Below, one piece after another: positions 44,374 to 54,599 of a stretch of 64,000 bases of DNA. Both the position numbers and the translations under genes were made by a program. The notes below the pieces were generated by a model. The model was not told the origin of the DNA and did no database searches. It saw only the letters and a list, made by a program, of their open reading frames with translations. Numbering within the stretch: the stretch's first letter is position 1; each line of letters starts with the position of its first letter. The stretch spans positions 30,728,501 to 30,792,500 of the forward strand of contig BSBM01000299.1 in assembly GCA_027924585.1 (NCBI GenBank). Direction: 5' to 3'. Origin of the DNA: Larix kaempferi. Taxonomy: Eukaryota > Streptophyta > Pinopsida > Pinales > Pinaceae.

Positions 44374-44771
44374 TGTTAGGAACCCGTGTCAACCCTTCTC
44401 TTTACTTTGTTAGTATATTATTGTTGGACGCATATGCTTTGTAAGTCGCCCCATAGTATTGATCCATAGTTTGTATTAACCCATAGTATTACATGTTCTA
44501 TGGTATTGATCCATAGTATTCGACGCATATGCTTTATAAGTCGTCTCGTAGTATTATATGTTCCATGGTATTGATCCATAGTATTGGCGCATAGACTTAG
44601 TATATAAGTAGGTGTTGAGGCCAATGAAGGCATCCAAAAGTTAATTGTATTAAGCTTGCTCAAAGGAGGTTTCCCCCTCGAAGTGGCCCGCGATCAATAA
44701 ATCTATTCTGTGTTCTGTTATTTTTGATAGATCGTGCATTTTCATTAATTAATTGTTGGAGGTTCCTCACA
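44374..44771 (+). repeat. chromovirus 5' LTR
   Basis: 398 bp ending in GGTTCCTCACA. Internally a block of roughly 100 bp (GACGCATATGCTTTGTAAGTC...CCATAGTATT...ATCCATAGTATT) is repeated; CCATAGTATT or close variants recur many times. Near-identical to 49017-49431. Confidence 0.92.
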
Positions 44772-44773
44772 TT

Positions 44774-44785
44774 TGGTATCAGAGC
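44774..44785 (+). other. chromovirus primer-binding site
   Basis: TGGTATCAGAGC, an exact match to the initiator methionine tRNA 3' end, begins two bases after the 5' LTR. Confidence 0.93.
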
Positions 44786-45731
44786 ACTTTCTTGGGCTCG
44801 TTGGGTGGAATTTCTGTCAATTTTTTTTTTGCATCTATATTGTTCATTTCAATTGCAAGTTTGGATCCGGGAATAATCCCTATATGCTTAACTGTGGGAA
44901 GTACTTGGGAATAGCCCTAAAACTCATTGTGAGGAATACCACAGGAACCCCGAAGTAGCTGGCCCATTAAGAGGACCTTCCAATGAAAAGGGCAACGACC
45001 CCTACCTAATTGACTAGTTCCCACCCGTGAGGTAAACCAAGAGTTGTCGTTTGTGGCAAAGCGGTTATCAGTTTTACCTAAGCCGTGGAGTGAGGGGTAT
45101 TGCCCGAATACGCAAGCCTTCAGACAGCATTGGTGGCCAAGTGAATCCCCTAAACTGTTAGGAAGCCGAGCATACTTGGGGTCCATATCTATTTCCAGCT
45201 GATAAATAACATATTACATCTATCCAGAATTGTTGTAGATCAAGTCCGAGCCGTTGCAGATCCATTCCGTTTTTTTTTCATATCCTCTTGATTTTCACTC
45301 TGTTTCCCTTGAAAATTCACTGACACCCCTGCAATCCCATTCCGCATATTTCATTCATGAGAACCATATCCCAAATTCCACTTCACGAAACCTGAAATCC
45401 CACATCTGTCTATTTGTAGGGTTTGCCATAACTTCTTCGATTTTCACCCAATCGCCTTGAAATTTTGCCACAGTGTTCATTTCCTATTTCTGCTTCTTTG
45501 TCCCTCTCTGACAAATTTTCTCATTCTTTCACCTCGCTTCTGAAATCCCCATTTTCTGCTTCCTTGTCCATCAGAAAGTGTCCAAAACCTAGTCAAACCC
45601 CAATTACCCATCATAGTTTTTCCGAAATCCAAATTTTCCTTTACTAAAGAAGTTTTTGTTTTTGTTTTTCTACCCATTCACACAAAAAAAAACTCATGGT
45701 TATTATTGTCCCCGATGCAGGAGCAAAAATC

Positions 45732-46672
45732 ATGGAGGAAGAACTAGCAACCCTCAAAACCAAACTCCAAGATCTGGATGAAAATTTATCAACCTCCATC
45801 TTCAACATTCAGCCATGAACAATAAATGATAGCCTGAATCTTCTGCCGACACTGGGTTTTCTTCTTCCAACAATTTTTGTGGGCCGAAGCTTGATTTTCC
45901 CCGCTTCAATGGTAATGATCCAACTGGATGGATATACCGGGCAGAACAATATTTCAGTCGGCATAATACTTTTGATGTCACCAAAGTTCCACTTACATCC
46001 TTTCATTTGGAACATGAAGCCCTTCAATGGTACCATTGGTACATCAAGGCTCATGAAGAGCCAAAATGGACGGATTTTTTCCAACTCCTTTTGCAACGAT
46101 TTGGTCCTAGTGCTTTTGATTACTTCACGGGAGCACTCACTAAACTTCACCAAATTGGCACTGTGAGAGAGTATCAGACAGAATTTGAGAAATTGGCCAA
46201 TCACACAGAAGGATTGTCTAATGAATTCTACATGAGTTGTTTTATTAGTGGTCTCAAGGATGCAATCCGATCAGAGGTTAAAATGTTATGTCCCAACACA
46301 ATGATGGAAGTCCTAGGGTTGGCTAAGTTAGCGGAGGACAAGATCACAGCCCAATAGCGCTCCAAATCCACTTTTGTTCCATTTTGAAATATGGTTTCCC
46401 AACAACCTCCCATCATGCCATCTCCTCGACCAACTCCTATCAAGCATTTGTCTGAAGTAGAGATGCGGGTACGCAGAGAAAAAGGGCTTTGTTATAATTG
46501 TGATGAGAAATTCACTCGGGGCCATAGGTGTGTTGAGCAAAAGCTCTATCTCTTGGATGTGGATTCTTCGTCTGCCTCTGAACTTGGTGAAGAAGCTCCA
46601 GATACAATAGATGATCAGGCCGACATTCAACAACCGCTTGTTGACCCTCCGTCTCAGGACGACCACCCATAG
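45732..46672 (+). pseudogene. chromovirus gag
   Basis: Opens at 45732 (MEEELATLKTKLQDLDENLS), meets a stop near 45816, and resumes in another frame as LDFPRFNGNDPTGWIYRAEQ (from about 45890), the conserved retrotransposon gag entry, through YQTEFEKLANHTEGL and FISGLKDAI to a stop at 46357. The next frame (46391-46672) contains EKGLCYNCDEKFTRGHRC, the long-spaced zinc knuckle typical of plant chromoviruses. Family role: capsid-like particle and RNA packaging. At least three lesions. Confidence 0.88.
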
Positions 46673-46679
46673 ATATCTC

Positions 46680-47262
46680 TCCATGCTTTAGTCGGAGTCA
46701 CCACCCCACAAACAATGCGGGTCAGGGGTTACTTCAAGAAGCTCCCTCTTACAATCCTCATTGATTCTGGTAGCACTCATAACTTCATTGACCCTCAGAT
46801 CGCCAAATAGGTTGATTGTTTTATCCATCCTTGCTCCAAATTTGAAGTCATGATTACCAATGGGGGCACCTTACCTTGCAAGGGGAAGTGTTGCAATGTG
46901 TGTATCTCTATGGGATATTATACATGTTTGCATTGGCCTTAGGAGGATGTGATGTGGTTTTGGGCGCTCAATGGTTACGCACACTTGGCCCCATCTTATG
47001 GGATTTTGCTGAACTTTGGATGCAGTTTTCGGTCACTAGGCAAAAACACACATTGACAGGCTTACAACCAGGGTCTCTCTACATCATTAGTTCACATTGC
47101 CTGGAAAATATCCTTAAGAAGAATTCACATGGTGTCATCGCTCAACTCCATTCCATTCAGATGCACCCATCAATGGTCTCCACTACTCCTTTGGATCTAC
47201 AACAAATTTTGGATCGATATACAGGTGTCTTTGCTGACCCAGCGGGATTTCCACCTTCAAGA
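46680..47262 (+). pseudogene. chromovirus protease and hinge to RT
   Basis: KKLPLTILIDSGSTHNFID (46735-46792) contains the aspartic-protease active site DSGS. A stop follows at about 46808, and a later frame (46876-47262) carries LGGCDVVLGAQWLRTLGPI, the end of the protease domain, and LQQILDRYTGVFADPAGFPP, the block that normally leads straight into RT. Here it instead jumps to RNase H. Confidence 0.85.
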
Positions 47263-47540
47263 GCCCTTTCCGGTAAGGATTTAGCTGCCTCTCCATATGA
47301 GAAGTAAATGATGGCTAATTTGCATGCAGTACATAATTGGTGACCATACCTATTAGGGAATTATTTCTGCATCAAGATTGATCACCAGAGTCTGAAATAT
47401 TTCCTGGAACAACGGGTCTCCTCCCCAGCACAACATAAATGGGTTAACAAACTCATGGGTTATGCCTATGAGATCACTTACAAGAAGGGTAAGGACAATC
47501 TGGTGGCAGATGTTCTTTCTCGCACATTTGATGACCAAGT
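47262..47540 (+). pseudogene. chromovirus RNase H, C-terminal stub
   Basis: ALSGKDLAASPYEK, a stop, then the DHQSLKYFLEQRVSSPAQHK and KKGKDNLVADVLSR blocks (47380-47522) are the C-terminal half of the RNase H domain. The N-terminal half with the first catalytic Asp is missing together with all of RT. Confidence 0.85.
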
Positions 47541-47559
47541 TTCTCTTTCAGCTATTTCT

Positions 47560-48987
47560 ATGCCTGTTCCAAATTGGTTGCAATATGTTCAACAAGGCTA
47601 TGTCAATGAATCCTCATTATCTCAAATCATCCAACGGTTGGCCAACAACTCTTCTACTGTACCGCATTACTCTTGGGATGGTAATTCCCTGAGATACAAG
47701 GGTCATCTGGTGCTTCCCTAGAGCACAGATCTTCAACATGTTGTCTTCTATAAACTCCATGCTTCTCCATCGGCAGGGCACTTTGGGTTCCTCAAAACGT
47801 ATGAGCGGGCACAACGTAACTTCTTTTGGCAGGGAATGAAAAGGACAACTCAATAGATGGTGGCTGAATGTGATACTTGCCAGCTCAACAAGGGTGAAAT
47901 GACACTCCTTCAGGGATTGATCGAACCCTTTCCCATCCCTACACGGATTTGGGTAGATATTTCTCTGGATTTCATTGAAGGGATCCCTAAATCTAGAGGG
48001 AAGATAGTGATTTTGGTTGTGGTTTCTCGCCTCTACAAATATAGTCAATTTTGTGCCCTCAACCATCCCTATACAGCCTCCTCAGTCGCACAAATTTTCT
48101 TGAACCAGATCTTCCGTCTTCATGAAATCCCTTCTTCCATTGTCTCGGATCGCGATGCAACTTTCACCAGTCATTTTTGGACAGAATTATTTCACCACAT
48201 TGGCACCAAACTGAAGATGAGTTCAGGGTCTCACCCACAAACAGATGACCTGTTTGAAATTACCAATAAATGTTTGGAAACTTATCTTCATTGCTTCACC
48301 TTCGAACAACAACCTCAGTGGGCAAAGTGGCTCCCTCTCGTTGAATGGTGGTACAATACTGCATCTAAAATGACTCCATATGAAGCAATCTATGGTCAGG
48401 CATCGCCAGTTCTTCTTCCATACACCCTCAGCAGTTCACGAGTTCAAGCAATTGACACGGTTCTTCGAAACCGTGATCAGATTCTTCGCATTTTGCAGGA
48501 CAATCTTCACATGGAAAGAATTCAAATGAAACAACAAGCCGATCAACACCGTTTTGAGCGCACTTTTCAAGCTGGTGATATGGTTTTTCTTCATCTACAA
48601 CATTCCAAGCAATCCTCCCTGAAACTCAAAGGGCATCATAAGCTCGCTCCAAAGTTCTATGGGGCCTATAAGGTTCTTCAGAATATTGGGTCTGTTGCTT
48701 ATAAATTGGAACTTCCTCCTTCTTCCTGCATTCATCCAGTATTTCATGTCTCTTGTCTGATGAAAGTTCTTGGCACCAACATCAAAGGACAAACTATTTT
48801 ACCAGAACTGGATAATGAAGGATCCATCCTTTTGGAGCCGGAGGCCATCCTCAATAGGCACACTCGTCAACTTCGCTCTCGATCTATCACAGAGGTACTT
48901 ATTCAGTGGCACGGAATGCAACCAGAGGATGCTACATGGGAACCACTCCTTCAGATTCAACATCAATTTCCACATCTAAAGCTCTGA
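47560..48987 (+). pseudogene. chromovirus integrase with chromodomain
   Basis: The zinc-binding part (HASPSAGHFGFLKTYERAQ...CDTCQ) is cut by a stop at 47854; after it a clean 376-codon frame runs to 48987. Catalytic residues: WVDISLDFIEG (Asp), IVSDRDATFTS (Asp), and HPQTDDLFEITNKCLE (Glu kept although the usual DGQTEV is altered). The C-terminus (LEPEAILNRHTRQLRSRSIT...VLIQWHGMQPEDATWEPL) is a chromodomain, which in this lineage directs insertion to heterochromatin. The long intact frame suggests this part decayed last or is not very old. Confidence 0.9.
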
Positions 48988-49003
48988 GGACAAAGCTTTT
49001 TCT

Positions 49004-49016
49004 AAGGGGGAGGGTA
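49004..49016 (+). other. chromovirus polypurine tract
   Basis: AAGGGGGAGGGTA immediately before the 3' LTR; serves as the plus-strand primer in this family. Confidence 0.85.
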
Positions 49017-49431
49017 TGTTAGAAACCCATGTCAACCCTTCTCTTTACTTTTTTAGTATATTGTTGTTGGACGCATATGCTTTGTAAGTCTTCACGTAGT
49101 ATTATATGTTCCATAGTATTGATCCATAGTTTCTATTGGCCCATAGTATTATATGTTCCATGGTATTGATCCATAGTATTGGACGCATATGCTTTGTAAG
49201 TCGTCCTATAGTACTATATGTTCCATGGTATTGATCCATAGGATTGGCACATAGACTTAGTATATAAGTAGGTGTTGAGGCCAATGAAGGCATCCAAAAG
49301 TTAATTGTATTGAGCTTGCTCAAAGGAGGTTTCCCCCTCGAAGTGGCCTGCGATCAATAAATCTATTCTGTGTTCTGTTATTTATGATATATCGTGCATT
49401 TTCATTAATTAATTGTTAGAGGTTCCTCACA
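49017..49431 (+). repeat. chromovirus 3' LTR
   Basis: Partner of 44374-44771; starts TGTTAGAAACCC and ends GGTTCCTCACA, followed by TTGGG, which matches the left duplication TTAGG at four of five positions. Confidence 0.92.
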
Positions 49432-49436
49432 TTGGG

Positions 49437-51190
49437 GGTGACCATTGCAAAGTATGTTTTGGCTTGCATTGTGTCTACGACTGGGTGGAATGTGCACGAT
49501 GGATTCCGGTTGCGTATTTGGAAAAGATAAGTGCTTTATCTCATGTTTATTTAATTTATTTGGCTCTGATATGATTTATTTATGGATTCACATGAAATGT
49601 TTGATGAAATGTATGAGTTAATCGTGGAAGAAATCTCTCATGGAATTCAATCTATTTATGCAAGTAAATTTTGTGAATGAATTGGAAACTAGTTTTTGGG
49701 ATTTTGTGCACAAATTGTTTGAGGAAATTATTCTTTGGAACCTTTGCTATAAAACTGATATTTCTGCCCTTGTTAATTATATAATGTGTATTTTGATGGT
49801 ACAATAGCCTCAGACTAGTTTAAGACACTTCTCTTTGATGCTTCTACCTTTTATTTGAAAACTAGTTCTTCGATTGGATTGTTTTGCGTAGTTTGGAGAC
49901 TTGGCACATGAAGTGTTTGTAAAAATGCCTAAGTGTTCTTTTTATTCTTATGTCTGATAAATAAACTTGAAATTTTTGTGAGAATGTGAGGGTAAATCTT
50001 CTTGGTAGTGTTTGGGAAATGTCTACTGAAATTCTAGACCAATTTCCAATTTCTAGGTCCTTCAATGGAATTGTTTGAGTAGATTTGTGACTTTTCATAT
50101 TAAGTGTTTGATGAAATGTTTGAATGAGATATACCTCTGTTATGACTGATGAAACATTTTATTTATAGTTGGAATGGAATTTGAATGATTCTATGAGCTG
50201 CAAATTTAATTATTCTAGTGCTTCCTAGAATTACTAGTCAATTCAGATGAGTAGAATTAGCTAGTTTTGTGAATTATTTAATGGACTGCATATGGGCAGA
50301 AAGCTACATCCATATGACTGTAGGAGACCCCTGATATGATCTCCATGAGCTACATTAGTCATATATTTCTCTTTATTTGGAATTTGGAAAGTTAAATTGG
50401 AAACTAGGTACATTGCGGTGAAAATTGATAACTAGTTGTGGATTGAAATATATGTTTTCGTAAAAAGGGAATGCTACAACCATGTGCTTTGTTTCTAACA
50501 TGTTATTGTGCTATAGGTGGATACTTATCAGGTGTGATCCTTTATTTATGAATTCATTGCATTTTGGTTCAGTTATTTAGACTCAATTCCTTGCGGTGAA
50601 TGTTAATTAGTTTCATCGGAATTGGTGGAAAAGGTCACCTTATGTGCAATTGGAATGGTATGCAAATAAACATTTAATTGGCTGTAGGTGCACGCTTAAT
50701 TATGTTGTTAATGGTTGTAGGATTGATTTTGGGTTTAATGGCATGGTTACAAATTGATTTTGTGCAAGACTAGCTGCTTTTATTGGAAAACTAGTTAACT
50801 AGTCTTGTGGACTCTCTTTTGTAATTACCGTGATTAATTATTGTAATTTTGGGTAATTAGGCCTTATTTACATGTAATTAGATGTTATCGATCCATTGGG
50901 ATTGATAATCATTGGTTATTTGTTAAACAATTGGATTTGTGATAAGTGCCATCATTTGCGCACTAAGTGTCATTAAGTGTCATAATTAACACCTTAATTA
51001 CTAGTTAACTGTGATTAAGAATAATTAGCATTTAGAAGTGGTTATCATCTCTGATATGGCTTGGATTGAAGGCTTGATGATGTTATATGATGTTAAGAAG
51101 CCTTACCAGTCCTTAGATCAGATTTTGGATGTGTTAATGAATTTAAATTATTGTTTATTATGGATTTTGTGTCACAATTAATTTTAGAAA
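49437..51190. other. AT-rich region without recognisable genes
   Basis: No family resemblance in any frame. Recurrent words such as GAAACTAG and AACTAGTT give it a repetitive look but no clear unit. Confidence 0.4.
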
Positions 51191-51199
51191 AATGGAAAT

Positions 51200-51828
51200 T
51201 AAAATTTTATGGTTTATCCGCTACACTAAAAATCAAGTAATTAGCCTCAGAGAGCTAATGATATGTCCCTTAGACAATTTTATATCCCAGGGTACATTAC
51301 AAAAGTAAATGAAGGAGGAGAACAAAGAATAAGTGAATAGAGAAGTCTGAGTTAAAGAAAACTAGGATACTCAACAAAAAACAAATAGAGGTAAAATGTC
51401 TTTGTAGTATATGTAAGCCTAGCTGAGACTAAGACCAACATGCATATATTTTAGCAAATGAAGAAGAGGACCTGGGAACCCAATGATATTTCTAGTTTCT
51501 AAGTGTCCATTGAGCCTTTGAAAGAGTGTACAATTTTTACATTTAATGAGATTGCAGTTGAAGCCCATTGAGGCATTGTAAATGTAAATTTTGTAGAATT
51601 TTATGAAGTTTAATGAAAGGCTAATTAAGCTAGTTTAATGTTGAAATTTTCCTTTGCCTTTTTTTAAATTTATGTGTATGAGTCTTTGATTTGTCTCACT
51701 TCAAAGTTGTTGTCTATATAAGTTTCAAATCCTATTGTGCTCACTTGTTTGTGTTTGTGGTTGAATTTGAATTTTGGAAGTGGATTGAGGTCCCCTCTTA
51801 CATCAAGTGGTATTATAGCAGGTGTATC
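51200..51828 (+). repeat. possible LTR end with primer-binding site
   Basis: A TATA-like CTATATAAG (51714) is followed about 100 bases later by CCTCTTACA and then TGGTATTATAGC (51811-51822), resembling an LTR terminus plus a decayed initiator-tRNA primer site (usual TGGTATCAGAGC). No matching second LTR was found in the window, and the copia-like element at 51849 begins just beyond. The left edge is not defined. Confidence 0.35.
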
Positions 51829-51848
51829 CTACTAAGAATTACAACTCC

Positions 51849-52538
51849 TATAAAACTTGAGAATATATAGATATAGGCACAAATACTAGAGAGACATAAT
51901 GTGAAAAGAGATCTAGAGCCAACAATTCATGTAACAAATTTATTAGCGTTAATCATCACACAAAAAGGCTATAACAAATAATAAGAAGGATTGATGCATT
52001 TCATTAATCTTCAACAAATGAGTAGATAGTATAAATAGGCACCATAGACCTAAATTTGAATTAGGTCTTTAGGAACCCTAACTAGGATTAACTAGAGCAA
52101 ATATATTCCCATGATAACATGCACACTCCCTAGGGTGAGTGATTTACCCCATCACTACCCTAAGTGAACTAAGAGACAACCTAAATACAGTTCCAATTGC
52201 ATGCAAGTTCAAGTGACTGAGTATAGGTGCATGCATGTGATCCAGACACTCTAGAGACTCATCTAGTGCACACGAGGCTAACTAGAGCCTTGGAAGTGAA
52301 CTAGTTGATGCATTAACTCACACTGAACTGACCTAAACTGACCAAACCCGACCTGGACTTAACTGAATTGAACTATGTTGATCTGAATTGAAGGACGACA
52401 CAATTTAGGCCATCCATGTCAATGAGGGAACCATTTAGGAAATGCATGTTAGTATTAGGGCCCTGTGAGCTAAGGGTTTAGTTCTATGGTGCTTAGGATG
52501 GCTTAAATGGCCTATGTAGAGGGTTATTTGCTATAACA
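51849..52538 (-). repeat. 3' LTR of the gag-only element
   Basis: 690 bp; shares with its partner blocks such as GGCACAAATACTAGA, AACAATTCATGTAACAAAT, AGTATAGGTGCATGCATGTG and AGAGGGTTATTT. Ends TATAACA next to the C-run. The partners differ by many substitutions and indels. Confidence 0.85.
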
Positions 52539-52933
52539 CCCCCCCATAAGCCTAACTACGTGAAAAAAAGAAATGAAATATGGGTCCCGACAATTTTCAA
52601 CCTTATCAGGTACCTATGCACACGAAAATTCTTTGTAAAATGGGTAAGAGGGAAAAACCACATGGGAAACCCCCACATAAAAGAGAATTTAAAAAAGTTA
52701 ATCTACTCATAAAGTTTTGTGCGGAAATTGGTGAGTAGTCAGAGCAAAAGTTGTAGCTCTGGAGTCTAAAGATACATATTGAAGGTTTTCTTCAATGAGA
52801 ACTTGGTTTGGAACAAGTTATCCAATGACTTCTTCAAATAGACCTTTATTTGGGACAAGTTCTTCAAAGTCTTCTGAATCAAGGATGCATGGATCAGAAA
52901 CTATTGAAAGTGCATACATGTAACTGGATTTCT

Positions 52934-53765
52934 TCAGTGTGGCAGCTTTCTTGTTGCGCTTCTTCTCTTCCTTTTCTTCAAAAAACCTTTTGTACCTGCA
53001 ATATTCTTCTTTATGTGGTCCTTTATTGCAATAAGGAGACCATGGAGGCTCCTCTTTGATATTGTCATAATCAAAGTCAAAATCTTCATGAGAAATCCTT
53101 GGTTTTCGCTCTTTTTTGCCCTTGTGTGGTGCTTTTGCTTGCTTGCGCCCTTATTCCCATTATTGGTTGAGTGCATGCACCTTTTAGGTCTTTTGGAGCC
53201 CATTTGTGAGAGATGATCTTGCTCTTGAAGGAGGGAGACACCACAAACATCCAAAGTAGGAATTTTGTAGGAGGCTCCAAGAGCCAATTTAGCAGGATGG
53301 AAAGCATAAACAAAGATACTATAATCAAGACCCAATTTGGAGAGAATAAAGAGTACCATTTTTGAGCCATCCTTCTCGATATTACACATCTTGAGTTGCA
53401 AGAGAATTGATTTGAACTTGGTCAAAATATCTTGAATAGAGTTAGAATCACTTGGTCTTAAGTTCACAAGTTCCACCTCTAATGAATGGCCACTCATTTC
53501 ATCTTGTGTTCCGAAGAGCATGGACAACGTAGTCCAAACTTCATTTTGAGTCTTCTTGGCTTCAATGTGGTAAAGTAGACATGGAGAAAGAGAATAACAA
53601 AGTAGCCCAAATGCTTCATCCATTCTATTAAAGTATTTAGACTTTTCAATTGTTGGATTTGGTTCCACCTGTGTATCCATTGTGATCCGATAGAGCCCCT
53701 TCATTCTCAAGAGTATCTCTACTCTTGATTTCCATTCATAATAGTTGAAGGGGGTTAGAATTTCT
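52934..53765 (-). CDS. copia-type gag, sole gene of the short element
   Basis: Open from just after a stop near 53768. The frame begins EILTPFNYYEWKSRVEILLR, the copia gag entry block, and runs uninterrupted to 52934 through DEAFGLLCYSLSPCLLYHIE, KTQNEVWTTLSMLFGTQDEM and FKSILLQLKMCNIEKDG. The usual start codon ahead of the entry block is not visible; the first in-frame Met lies at about 53704 (MKGLYRITMD). The knuckle is in a shifted frame near 53045-53005 (YCNKGPHKEEYC), with its first Cys replaced, so the frame ends after a frameshift. Length and order fit family gag. Retained open frame suggests gag selection or youth. Confidence 0.75.
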
Positions 53766-53902
53766 TATGTACATAGGAAATATGTGGCTGCAAATAGCTC
53801 TTTAATGGCTTCAAAAGCCTTTCTTCAACCTGGAATAGCTTGATCCCTGAAAACAAACACTAGAATACTTACTAGTTTAGCACTTCTGGAGCTCTAATAC
53901 CA

Positions 53903-54575
53903 TGCAAAACTTGAGCATAGATGGATCTAGGCACAAATACTAGATAGATATAATGTGAAAAGAGATCAATAACCAACAATTCATGTAACAAATATATTTT
54001 CATTAATCATCATACAAAAAGGATAGAACTTATAATAAGAAGGAATGATGTATTTCATTAGTCTTCAATGAATGAAGTAGACAATATAAATAGGCACCCT
54101 AGACAAAAAATCGAATTAGGTATTTAGGAACCCTAATTAGGCTTAACTGGAGCCAATATATCCTCATGCACACTCCTTGTGGTGAGTTAACTACCCCATC
54201 ACTACCCTAAGTGAACTAGGAGGCGCTCTAACTACAATTCCAACTGCATTCAAGATCAAGTGATTGAGTATAGGTGCATGCATGTGATCCAGACACTCTA
54301 GAGACTCATCTAGTGTGCATGAGGATAACTAGAGCCTTGGAAGTGAACTAGTTGATGCATTAACTCACACTAAATTGACCCAAATTGAACTGAACTGAAC
54401 TCAACTGAACTAAGCTAAGTTGAACTAAATTAGGGTGCCATTTAGGCCATGAATGTCATTGAGGGCACCATTTAGGCCATGCATGTTAGTATTAGGGCCA
54501 TGGGAGCTAAGGGTTCATCTCTATGGTGCTTAGGATGTCCCAAAGGGTCTAGGTAGAGGGTTATTTTCTCTAACG
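53903..54575 (-). repeat. 5' LTR of the gag-only element
   Basis: 673 bp beginning (plus strand) TGCAAAACTTGAG and ending TTTCTCTAACG; the terminal CA has become CG. Contains a GCATGCATG motif and (A/C)TGAACTGAACT-like short repeats near 54370-54420. Confidence 0.85.
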
Positions 54576-54599
54576 GCTCCAACAACTAAGGATGTTGGG

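Larger units (their letters stand above)
44374..49431 (+). mobile_element. chromovirus-type Ty3/gypsy element lacking RT
   Basis: 5.06-kb LTR retrotransposon with two ~400-bp LTRs (TGTTAGGAACC/TGTTAGAAACC...GGTTCCTCACA), target duplication TTAGG/TTGGG (one mismatch), a good primer-binding site and a polypurine tract. Plus-strand domains: gag with zinc knuckle, protease, a stub of RNase H, integrase and a C-terminal chromodomain. The whole reverse transcriptase and the start of RNase H are absent, so the element is about 1 kb or more shorter than its relatives and could only move with enzymes supplied by another copy. Confidence 0.9.
51849..54575 (-). mobile_element. short copia-derived element with gag only (TR-GAG-like)
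   Basis: 2727 bp. Two ~680-bp repeats (51849-52538 and 53903-54575) in the same orientation flank a gag gene. Flanks ACTCC and GCTCC agree at four of five bases. On the minus strand the right LTR is followed by TGGTATTAGAGC (53902-53891), an initiator-tRNA primer site with one mismatch, and the left LTR is preceded by a run of seven G (52539-52545), the polypurine tract. There is no protease, integrase, RT or RNase H, and only about 1.36 kb of internal sequence. Non-autonomous gag-only elements of this architecture are known in plants as TR-GAG. It would need pol from a relative. Confidence 0.82.

Noticed and set aside
45470-45690. Frames on both strands in the chromovirus leader
   Set aside because: The leader between the primer site and gag is normally non-coding in this family; the frames have no resemblance and oppose each other.
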